Positions 1 through 4,988 are shown, counted from the first letter of the stretch. The stretch is DNA of 6,586 nucleotides from an uncultured Eubacteriales bacterium (GCA_900317795.1 ONIF01000027.1:12809-19394); one strand, 5' to 3'. Notes: generated by a model from the letters alone, not told the origin. Numbers and translations: made by a program.

Positions 1-270
1 CGATTGTTCCGACTGTTGCGATTGTTCCGACTGTTGCGATTGTTCCGACTGTTGCGATTGTTCCGACTGTTGCGATTGTTCCGACTGTTGCGATTGTTCT
101 GACTGTTGCAGTTGTTATAACTGTTGCGATTGTTCTAACTGTTGCCGTTGTTCCAACTGTTGCGATTGTTCTAACTGTTGCCGTTGTTCCGACTGTTGCG
201 ATTGTTCCGACTGTTGCGATTGTTCTAACTGTTGCAGTTGTTCTAACTGTTGCGGTTGCTCTAACTGTTC
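1..270 (-). repeat. 18-bp minisatellite, 15 units, coding for a glutamine-rich hexapeptide
   Basis: Fifteen contiguous 18-bp units with no indels fill this stretch and reach the window edge, so the array may be longer. The consensus on the + strand is CGATTGTTCCGACTGTTG. Units 1-5 (1-90) are identical; units 6-15 carry scattered substitutions (CGA/CCG/CAG/CGG at the unit start, TTCCGA versus TTCTAA or TTCCAA in the middle). Read on the minus strand in the frame of the neighbouring gene, each unit gives QQ(S/L)EQ(S/R/L/P). Because the period is a multiple of three, gain or loss of units keeps the frame. The identical edge-proximal block suggests recent expansion there. The plus-strand readings are antisense shadows. 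Confidence 0.97.
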
Positions 271-444
271 TTCATTACCCTCTAATATTTCCTTTTTGAT
301 TTGAAAGATTTGTGTTTCGGAAAAGATATATCTGTTCCCCACTTTGAAAATTTTATCTTTCCAACCTAACTTTATCACAGCTCTATTGATGGTCGTCTTA
401 CTTACACCCAGTTCATCTGCTAACTGTTTAATTGTCATTTGCAT
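115..444 (-). CDS. Small helix-turn-helix protein with glutamine-rich repeat tail (C-terminus apparently truncated by an in-repeat stop)
   Basis: This 109-residue protein starts MQMTIKQLADELGVSK. Residues 3-25 form a helix-turn-helix (LADELGVSKTTINRAVIKLG) with the usual GVS turn, followed by a basic wing-like stretch (WKDKIFKVGNRYIFSE) and a helix to about residue 57. This N-terminus resembles small DNA-binding proteins and DUF536-type plasmid proteins of Firmicutes that open with MTIKELADELGVSK. The rest (about 60-109) is QQLEQS-type hexapeptide repeats rich in Q, E, S and L. The stop at 115-117 (TAA) replaces what is GAA in equivalent units, and the hexapeptide frame stays open from there to position 1, so the ancestral protein was longer. 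The ATG at 442-444 has only a weak GGA nine bases upstream; the in-frame ATG at 436-438 is an alternative. It is likely a regulator, or a replication or partition accessory protein. The HTH is clear; the role is inferred. Confidence 0.8.
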   Translation of the reverse strand: MQMTIKQLADELGVSKTTINRAVIKLGWKDKIFKVGNRYIFSETQIFQIKKEILEGNEEQLEQPQQLEQLQQLEQSQQSEQSQQSEQRQQLEQSQQLEQRQQLEQSQQL

Positions 445-524
445 TTATATCAATCCATTTCTCAAATATTTTTTATTCGTTCATCTGCTACCCCAAGATT
501 TTTTTTAAATCTATTTTTCCAAAA

Positions 525-744
525 GCAATAGAAAAAAATTTTCTTCCGTTTAAAAATTTTCCAAAAACGATTTTGCTCTACCCAGAAAAATTTTGAAATC
601 TGATTTTTTAAAAACAGCAGAAAAAATTTTTTTCAATTCCAACATAGCACAAGAAAAAAATTTTTTTGCTTTCAAAATCAATTTTGATTAACCAGGGAAA
701 ACTTTCAATTTGATTTTTCAAAAAAGATAGAAGAAATTTTTTTC
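525..744. repeat. Diverged AT-rich direct duplication, about 100-110 bp per copy
   Basis: Two imperfect copies lie at about 525-634 and 645-744. Matching blocks include the CGATTTTG...CAGAAAAATTTTG block at 569-596 against CAATTTTG...CAGGGAAAACTTTC at 679-705, and TGATTTTTTAAAAACAGCAG at 601-620 against TGATTTTTCAAAAAAGATAG at 711-730, both offset by 110 bases. A third copy of the last block, more degenerate, lies at 511-530. Runs of A followed by T recur through the stretch, the pattern that favours intrinsic bending. No function is established. It may be an upstream element, a protein-binding curved region or a relic of slippage. Confidence 0.6.
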
Positions 745-832
745 AAACTTTTCTGTTCGTTATGGTGAGCAAAGCGATTTGACTTTTTGTTGAGTGTAAA
801 AAGTAAGGGGTGTGGGGATTTCACCACCAAGC

Positions 833-863
833 GATTTTGGATGTACTTTGTATATACAAAATC
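833..863. repeat. Palindrome and nested inverted repeat
   Basis: TTTGTATATACAAA at 847-860 is a perfect 14-bp palindrome. Overlapping it, GATTTTG (833-839) and CAAAATC (857-863) form a 7-bp inverted repeat with a 17-base spacer. Such a site could bind a dimeric regulator or be part of a nicking site, but nothing in the sequence decides between these, and short AT palindromes also arise by chance. Confidence 0.4.
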
Positions 864-1010
864 AATGCTTGCATATCACCTTTTTTTACCATATTTTTTA
901 ATTCTCATACAGAAATATATTTACAGGATTTTTCAAAATAAAAATTTTTTAGAAGATATTGTCAAATTTTCGTTGCAAAAAATCTTTCAATAAGTTATAA
1001 TAAAATAAAC

Positions 1011-1040
1011 GGGGTAGCGGTATCCCCATACCACTACCCC
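1011..1040. repeat. GC-rich hairpin with 13-bp arms and CCCC loop
   Basis: GGGGTAGCGGTAT (1011-1023) pairs with ATACCACTACCCC (1028-1040) around a CCCC loop, with a single C/A mismatch. It stands out in very AT-rich surroundings. On the minus strand it is followed by the T-rich stretch GTTTATTTTATTATAAC, so it could end leftward transcripts; on the plus strand no T tract follows. No leftward gene lies directly to its right, so an operator or a structured single-strand signal is also possible. The arm sequence CTACCCCAA recurs at 488-496 just upstream of the HTH gene. Confidence 0.65.
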
Positions 1041-1081
1041 AACAACACAAAGAGGTTACCACTCAATGTATCATTTGTTTA

Positions 1082-1125
1082 TTTGTTATGTTATTAAATT
1101 TCCTATAATATTGTAACATAACAAA
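1082..1125 (+). promoter_or_regulatory. Promoter of the primase gene enclosed by a perfect 12-bp inverted repeat
   Basis: TTTGTTATGTTA (1082-1093) and TAACATAACAAA (1114-1125) are exact reverse complements separated by 20 bases. A perfect -10 box, TATAAT, lies at 1104-1109 inside the spacer. The best -35 match, TTGTTA (1083-1088), is in the left arm but at a short 15-base spacing. The expected transcript start falls in the right arm. A dimeric repressor bound across the arms would cover the whole promoter, which suggests copy-number or autoregulatory control. The repressor is not identified; the leftward HTH protein is one candidate. A tandem 8-base repeat ATTTGTTT/ATTTGTTA begins at 1073. 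Confidence 0.6.
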
Positions 1126-1177
1126 CTAAAAAAATCAAGTGTTATGAGTTGTACCCTCGTGAAAAAATTATTTTTAC

Positions 1178-1184
1178 GGAGGGG
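1178..1184 (+). promoter_or_regulatory. Strong ribosome binding site that fixes the primase start
   Basis: GGAGGGG lies seven bases before the ATG at 1192. An upstream in-frame ATG at 1144 has no ribosome binding site and would place this motif inside the coding region, so 1192 is preferred. Confidence 0.88.
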
Positions 1185-1191
1185 ATTTTTT

Positions 1192-2547
1192 ATGTCCTTA
1201 TTTGTTTTAGACAATAAAAATATTTCAAAAGCCATTCATCTCTTACATCCGAACAAAGAACTTTTTGAAATTCGTTTGATCAACGGCAACTACAATGCAA
1301 GCGGCTACTTCACAAGTGCCGACACTGCCATCAAAGCCTTACAGGACTTCCGTCCTGAATGGAATTCCCGTACACCAAAAGCGAAAGCCGCCAACATCTT
1401 CGTCACTCTCAATCCGATTGATATGTCCTGCTATGCTCGTCAGCAGCATGACTGTTTCATGGAAAATGTTCAGCCGACTACAAAAGACAATGAGATAACA
1501 AATCTTCACTGGCTCTTGATTGATTTGGATCCAAAGAGAATGTCTGGTGTCAGCAGTTCGGACAAAGAGTTACAGCTTGCAAAGGACAAAGCAAAAGCCA
1601 TACACAGCTTTATGTCTGAACGTGGCTTTAAAGAACCAATTCGTGCCATGAGTGGCAACGGCATTCATTTGGTTTACCGCTTTGACGTTCCGAACACATC
1701 AGACAATGTGTCTGTCTTTGAGAACGCTCTGAAAGTCTTGTCCGAAAAATTCAGCGACGATGAAGTTGAAGTAGACACGACTGTATTCAATCCTGCCCGT
1801 ATCTGCAAGCTCTGGGGAACGATCGCACACAAAGGTGCAAACACTCCCGAAAGACTTCACAGGAAAGCGTATATTGAGCCGTCTGTGCCATCTTCCATTG
1901 ACGTTAATGATTTTACATTACTTCAAGCATTAGCGGCTGAATTTGAGGAAAATAAAACGCCTGAGCCTGTACAGACTTCTGCACCGACAGGCAGAAAAGA
2001 AAAATTTGATTTGCAGCAATTCATTTCAAAATATAATATCCCTGTCAAAAGCATTGACCATACTCCTAACGGAACCGTCAAGTATATTCTTGAGCATTGT
2101 CTGTTTGATGAAAGCCACAAGGGAAAGGACGCTGCTATTTTCCAAAAGCCTGATGGCACTTGCGGTTACAAGTGCTTTCATAACTCATGCTCAAATAAGC
2201 ACTGGAAAGATGTCAGACTGATGTTTGAGCCTAACGCATACGATAAAAAGACAGACTCAAAGACAAAAAGAGAGAAAAGGCTGTCTGTTTATGACATTGA
2301 CGGAACAGGATTGCTCACCATAGAGAACCTGAAAAACTACATGAGAATGAAAGGCTACAAGGTGCAGTACAATTTAATCAAACATTCTTTGGAGTATTCA
2401 GGATTCAAGGGACATTCCGCTACATATCTGCCCGAAACGGCACCGACAATCATTTACAACGAGTTGCAGACAGAATTTGAAAAGTGCAACACCAACAAAA
2501 TAAATTATCAGAAAATGGCTTATGCAGGCTGTTTGCGGCTTGTTTAA
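1192..2547 (+). CDS. Archaeo-eukaryotic-type primase with zinc motif and start of a VapE-type domain (5' half of a probably split primase-ATPase)
   Basis: The 451-residue product carries the three signatures of prim-pol-like primases: the metal-binding D-x-D in LLIDLDPKR (D111, D113), SGNGIHL with the conserved histidine (154-160), and FNPARICKLWGT (199-210). This domain makes RNA or DNA primers for replication. Residues 303-333 form a CHC2-like zinc motif (C303, H309, C328, C333). From about 365 the sequence (YDIDG..., YNLIKHSLEYSG) looks like the N-terminal part of a VapE-family helicase domain and is cut off by the stop at 2545-2547, before any P-loop. The missing part follows in the +1 frame, overlapping by 26 bases. 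Joining the frames at the A run 2512-2515 gives about 725 residues, a plausible size for a fused primase-VapE. Expression should come from the promoter at 1104. The primase assignment is firm. Whether the gene is broken, naturally split or miscalled is open. Confidence 0.88.
   Translation: MSLFVLDNKNISKAIHLLHPNKELFEIRLINGNYNASGYFTSADTAIKALQDFRPEWNSRTPKAKAANIFVTLNPIDMSCYARQQHDCFMENVQPTTKDNEITNLHWLLIDLDPKRMSGVSSSDKELQLAKDKAKAIHSFMSERGFKEPIRAMSGNGIHLVYRFDVPNTSDNVSVFENALKVLSEKFSDDEVEVDTTVFNPARICKLWGTIAHKGANTPERLHRKAYIEPSVPSSIDVNDFTLLQALAAEFEENKTPEPVQTSAPTGRKEKFDLQQFISKYNIPVKSIDHTPNGTVKYILEHCLFDESHKGKDAAIFQKPDGTCGYKCFHNSCSNKHWKDVRLMFEPNAYDKKTDSKTKREKRLSVYDIDGTGLLTIENLKNYMRMKGYKVQYNLIKHSLEYSGFKGHSATYLPETAPTIIYNELQTEFEKCNTNKINYQKMAYAGCLRLV
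2504..2547 (+). other. Frame junction between primase and VapE halves
   Basis: The upstream frame closes at 2547 and the downstream frame is open from 2504, so any shift must occur between these positions. At 2509-2518 the sequence CAGAAAATGG reads CAG-AAA-ATG in the first frame. Dropping one A of the run at 2512-2515 gives CAG-AAA-TGG and runs straight into WLMQAVCGLFN, the segment expected before the P-loop. This is a +1 change. No structured stimulator or known slippery site is evident. A one-base insertion in the A run, real or from sequencing, is the simplest reading. Confidence 0.7.
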
Positions 2548-3370
2548 TGATGATGAACACCCTTTTTCGCTTGATCTGATACTTGTATTCAAAGGAAAAC
2601 AGGGTATTGGCAAAACAAGATTTTTTGAACACTTGGCAATGATACCGAAATATTTTGGAGAAGGTGTCTGCATTGATCCACGCAACAAGGACAGCGTTAT
2701 TCAAGCAACAAGTAATTGGATATGCGAATTGGGCGAAATCGGCAGCACTTTGAAAAAAGACATGGACAGCGTAAAAGCCATGCTGACAAAGGCAAATGAC
2801 GAGTACAGACTTCCATACGGCAGATCAACTCTTAAATTTCCTCGCATGACCTCATTTGTTGGTACTGTCAACGATGATAAGTTTCTGATAGACCAAACAG
2901 GAAACAGGAGATTTGCAACTGTACCCATAGCAGATGATGTACATATCGACTACAATACACAAATCAGAACTTTCGATTCCTTACAGTTGTGGGCACAGGT
3001 ATATCGTATTGTACAGGAAGAAATCGCCAAAGGTGCAACAATGGCAAGTTGCTTCAGACTTGATCCCGAAATGAAAGAAGAATTGGACAGCAGAAATGAA
3101 GAATACACTAAACCAATGAAAGCAGAAGATGAGGTTATAGACATTCTTTCAAGATTAAACATGGACAAACAAGATCCAACAAAAGGCTATAAAATTCAAG
3201 AGGAATATATGACTGTAACCGAATTCATGAAACATCATTCTGAATTGTCAAAATATACAGCAAATCAAATCTCAATAGTGTTAAATAAATTGGGGTATGG
3301 AACAGTCAAGAAAAAAATAAATGGTAAAGTCATCCGCATGAAATTATTATTAAAAGAAGAATTTGATTAA
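2522..3370 (+). CDS. VapE/VirE-family P-loop ATPase, likely replicative helicase (3' half of a probably split primase-ATPase)
   Basis: Read from the ATG at 2522, the 282-residue frame has a Walker A motif GKQGIGKT (25-32), a Walker B-like strand WICELGE (66-72), and TVNDDKFLIDQTGNRRF (115-131), matching the sensor and arginine-bearing TGNRRF of virulence-associated protein E. The C-terminal part (about 200-282, TVTEFMKHH... IVLNKLGYG) looks like a small winged-helix-type domain that could bind DNA, perhaps the iterons just downstream. VapE proteins act with primases in phage satellites and plasmids and are thought to unwind DNA. The ATG has no visible ribosome binding site. The frame is open back to 2504, and KWLMQAVCGLFND just before and across the ATG looks like the usual tryptophan-containing lead into the P-loop, so it was probably translated as one protein with the primase. 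If it is independent, it would depend on translational coupling. Confidence 0.85.
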   Translation: MQAVCGLFNDDEHPFSLDLILVFKGKQGIGKTRFFEHLAMIPKYFGEGVCIDPRNKDSVIQATSNWICELGEIGSTLKKDMDSVKAMLTKANDEYRLPYGRSTLKFPRMTSFVGTVNDDKFLIDQTGNRRFATVPIADDVHIDYNTQIRTFDSLQLWAQVYRIVQEEIAKGATMASCFRLDPEMKEELDSRNEEYTKPMKAEDEVIDILSRLNMDKQDPTKGYKIQEEYMTVTEFMKHHSELSKYTANQISIVLNKLGYGTVKKKINGKVIRMKLLLKEEFD

Positions 3371-3410
3371 CTTTTTTAATTTTGTGATTTGTTCACTTTT
3401 TTTGTGATAA

Positions 3411-3548
3411 GGTTGACGCAGAAAGGCTTTTTGGGGCAAAGGTTGACGCAGGTTGACGCACCTATGACAGGTGCGTCAACCTCATTTTTTGCAGTTATAA
3501 TCAGTGTTTCTGGGAAAAGGTTGACGCAGGTTGACGCAGGTTGACGCA
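3411..3548 (+). repeat. Left iteron array, GGTTGACGCA
   Basis: Six forward copies lie at 3411-3420, 3441-3450, 3451-3460, 3519-3528, 3529-3538 and 3539-3548; one reverse copy lies at 3472-3481. The last three forward copies form a perfect tandem with a 10-bp period and abut the AT-rich core. The pair at 3451 and 3472 is also the terminator stem. Confidence 0.95.
3451..3490 (+). terminator. Rho-independent terminator of the primase/VapE gene, built from two iterons
   Basis: GGTTGACGCACCT (3451-3463) pairs perfectly with AGGTGCGTCAACC (3469-3481) around the loop ATGAC, followed by TCATTTTTT. The stem is 13 bp with no mismatch. It lies 80 bases after the VapE stop and on the correct strand. The stem consists of a forward and a reverse iteron extended by three complementary bases, so the same DNA probably serves replication and transcription ending. 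Confidence 0.85.
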
Positions 3549-3644
3549 GGTTTGTATATATTTATTAAAAATACCTATTTTTTTTCCTATTTTATTAAAA
3601 TAGAAATTTTTTATATTTTAGGGTTTTCAAAAATAAGGCATTGG
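3549..3644. other. AT-rich core between converging iterons, likely unwinding element
   Basis: These 96 bases are almost entirely A and T and are bounded by the innermost forward iteron and the first right-hand reverse iteron. They include a palindrome CTATTTT-ATT-AAAATAG (3587-3603). The block AAAAATACCTATTTT (3567-3581) recurs with one change at 3662-3676, beyond the first right-hand iteron. Low stability and position suggest the site where strands are first separated. Confidence 0.65.
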
Positions 3645-3816
3645 TGCGTCAACCTTTTTTTAAAAATCCCTATTTTAAGCCATTTTTTTAATTTTTATCG
3701 AACATTAGTGCGTCAACCTTTACCCCTATCTGCGTCAACCTTTACCCCTATCTGCGTCAACCTTTACCCCTATCTGCGTCAACCTTTTTACCTTTTTTTC
3801 TCTACCTGCGTCAACC
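3645..3816 (-). repeat. Right iteron array, reverse orientation, with a 22-bp periodic section
   Basis: Reverse copies TGCGTCAACC lie at 3645-3654, 3709-3718, 3731-3740, 3753-3762, 3775-3784 and 3807-3816. Between 3709 and 3774 the 10-mer plus a constant spacer TTTACCCCTATC is repeated three times exactly with a 22-bp period; the 3775 copy starts a fourth unit whose spacer differs. A weaker CCGTCAA at 3834-3840 may be a decayed copy. Confidence 0.95.
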
Positions 3817-3913
3817 TTTTATCTAACAAGATACCGTCAAGAATTGTCACACAAGATAGATATATAACATTAGTAAAATTGGTAATTTTGGAAATATATG
3901 GCAGAAAAAGTAT

Positions 3914-3954
3914 TAAAAAAGTGAGCAAGGCAGAATAGTAAAATTGCCCTGCTC
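3914..3954 (-). terminator. Rho-independent terminator of the mobilization unit
   Basis: Read on the minus strand, GAGCAGGGCA (complement of 3945-3954) pairs with TGCCTTGCTC (complement of 3923-3932) around a 12-base loop, with one G-U wobble, followed by ACTTTTTTAATAC. It starts nine bases after the stop of the coiled-coil gene, which ends at 3964. On the plus strand the same pair would be an A/C mismatch and lacks a T run, supporting the leftward direction. Confidence 0.82.
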
Positions 3955-3963
3955 GGTATGTTT

Positions 3964-4839
3964 TCAGTTATTATTTTTGTTGTTCTGATTGCTGAAAAGC
4001 ATAGCCAACTGTTCAGCCTGTTTTGTCTGCATATCATCAATTTTAAGCTGCATTTCGTCAATTTTACGTTGATACTTGCTTGCTGTATCGGCTATGGCAT
4101 ATTTTACGGCTGTTTCTCTTTCTCTTTCGGCAGCAGCTAATTCTTTTGTCTTGCTTGCTTGTTCATCAGCCAGTGTCCTTTGTACTTCCGAATAGGCAGA
4201 TTTCAGTTTCATCAGCTCATCAGACAGCTTGGAAGATGTTGTTTCAGCCTGTTCTGCTCTATTGCTCAATTCAGCGTTTTTTGCTTTAAGCTGTGCCAAC
4301 TGTCCCTGTAATTCCTTAACCTGACCTGACAGCATAGCTGATATAGTTTCCGCTTGCTCTCTTGCCTTTTGTTCTGTATCGGCTCTTTCTTTCTCATTCT
4401 GCAAGGATTGACTGTTTTCCGACACCTTTTCCTGCATAGCTTTCAACTGCTTGTCGGTATCCTGTACAACTTTGTCATATGATGTTTTATACTGCTCTGT
4501 CTGCTCCACTGCCTTTGCTTTCTCCGCTTGTAACTGCATGATCGTTTTGTCTTTGGAAGATAACAGGCTGTTGAATTCTGTTTTCACACGCTGTTCGGCA
4601 TTCTCGTTCAGTTCCAAAGACCTCAGGAAAGCCCCCTGTATCGCCTGTATGTGTGTGTCAAACTCGACTATCTCAGTTTTCCTATCCATCAATACAGATT
4701 TTGCATTCTGCATTTCATAGGTGGTGATAAGGCTATCCAGTGCTGTATTCTGATTGTCAAACTCGCTGCAAAAAGCCTTGAATTTCTCTGCAACACTATC
4801 CGAGATACGAAAACTGCGTACTTTTACTTCATCGTTCAT
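3964..4839 (-). CDS. Ribbon-helix-helix plus long coiled-coil protein of the mobilization unit
   Basis: The 291-residue product has no proline or tryptophan. Residues 5-45 look like a ribbon-helix-helix DNA-binding fold: a strand VKVRSFRIS, then a helix (DSVAEKFKAFCSEF) and a second helix (NTALDSLITTYEMQ). From about 75 to 282 it is a nearly continuous coiled coil with heptad-like spacing rich in E, K, Q and A, ending in an asparagine-rich tail. ATG at 4837-4839 is chosen because GGGGA lies eight bases upstream; a TTG directly before it is in frame but less likely. It lies 149 bases downstream of the relaxase gene on the same strand and is closed by the terminator at 3914-3954. By layout it could be a relaxosome accessory protein or a KfrA-like maintenance or nucleoid-type protein. 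I do not recognise a named family. Fold prediction is moderately sure; function is inferred. Confidence 0.82.
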   Translation of the reverse strand: MNDEVKVRSFRISDSVAEKFKAFCSEFDNQNTALDSLITTYEMQNAKSVLMDRKTEIVEFDTHIQAIQGAFLRSLELNENAEQRVKTEFNSLLSSKDKTIMQLQAEKAKAVEQTEQYKTSYDKVVQDTDKQLKAMQEKVSENSQSLQNEKERADTEQKAREQAETISAMLSGQVKELQGQLAQLKAKNAELSNRAEQAETTSSKLSDELMKLKSAYSEVQRTLADEQASKTKELAAAERERETAVKYAIADTASKYQRKIDEMQLKIDDMQTKQAEQLAMLFSNQNNKNNN

Positions 4840-4871
4840 CAAAATTTCCCCATTTCTACATAAAATATAGT

Positions 4872-4903
4872 GTCATACATTGTATTACGATATAATGTAT
4901 GAC
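4872..4903 (-). promoter_or_regulatory. Perfect 10-bp inverted repeat upstream of the coiled-coil gene, candidate operator
   Basis: GTCATACATT (4872-4881) and AATGTATGAC (4894-4903) are exact reverse complements with a 12-base spacer. A second, shorter pair TGTATG/CATACA (4896-4901 and 4910-4915) overlaps it. GTATTAC at 4882-4888 recurs as its complement GTAATAC at 4962-4968 and 4971-4977. No T run follows, so it is not a typical terminator. On the minus strand a TATATT (4864-4869) could be a -10 box, but I find no good -35. Ribbon-helix-helix proteins often bind such sites upstream of their own genes, so autoregulation is plausible. Confidence 0.5.
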
Positions 4904-4988
4904 GCATTACATACAGAAATTTTAGCAAATTATTATTTATCTGTCAATAATTCTGAAATATGTAATACAAGTAATACTCTATAATACG

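Larger units (their letters stand above)
445..1143. other. Gene-free AT-rich control region
   Basis: About 700 bases between the leftward HTH gene and the rightward primase gene hold no coding region I can support. A 68-codon open frame at 787-993 begins with TTG, has no ribosome binding site and is hydrophobic only because the DNA is T-rich. What the stretch does hold is listed separately: a diverged AT-rich duplication (525-744), a palindrome (833-863), a G-rich patch (807-819), a GC-rich hairpin (1011-1040) and a promoter inside an inverted repeat (1082-1125). The divergent gene arrangement means both flanking genes must be transcribed from within this region. Confidence 0.75.
3411..3816. 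other. Probable iteron-based origin of replication
   Basis: Thirteen exact copies of the 10-mer GGTTGACGCA lie in 406 bases. Six are forward (starting 3411, 3441, 3451, 3519, 3529, 3539) and seven reverse, as TGCGTCAACC (starting 3472, 3645, 3709, 3731, 3753, 3775, 3807). Apart from the reverse copy at 3472, all copies to the left of the 3549-3644 core point right and all to its right point left. Tandem copies repeat every 10 bp and reverse copies every 22 bp, about one and two helical turns, so bound initiator molecules would sit on one face. Position directly 3' of a primase/VapE gene, with iterons flanking an AT-rich core, matches the layout known for SaPI origins. The iteron sequence is not one I recognise. 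Origin function is inferred from the architecture. Confidence 0.82.
3371..3963. other. Gene-free stretch holding the replication origin and two terminators
   Basis: The replication and mobilization transcription units converge here and no gene is supported. The open frame at 3531-3938 is a translation of repeats and poly-T and has no start signal. From 3371 to 3410 the sequence has a direct repeat TTTTGTGAT (3380-3388 and 3400-3408). Past the last iteron, ACAAGATA occurs at 3826-3833 and 3851-3858. The iterons, AT core and terminators are described separately. Confidence 0.85.

Noticed and set aside
1..117. Plus-strand proteins from the 18-bp repeat (IVPTVA, DCSDCC or RLFRLL frames)
   Set aside because: The minus-strand frame is continuous with an HTH domain, so the plus-strand readings are shadows.
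787..993. 68-codon open frame on the plus strand, hydrophobic
   Set aside because: It starts with TTG, lacks a ribosome binding site, and its composition follows the AT-rich DNA.
1144..1191. Extended N-terminus of the primase from the ATG at 1144
   Set aside because: That ATG has no ribosome binding site, whereas GGAGGGG sits seven bases before the ATG at 1192.
3380..3408. TTTTGTGAT direct repeats considered as DnaA boxes
   Set aside because: The best comparison with TTATCCACA matches about six of nine bases, too weak to claim.
3709..3784. CRISPR-like array of regular repeats
   Set aside because: The repeat is only 10 bp and the 12-base spacers are identical, so these are iterons, not repeat-spacer units.
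3531..3938. Open reading frame of 135 codons on the plus strand
   Set aside because: It is a translation of the iterons and T runs, without a ribosome binding site or family resemblance.
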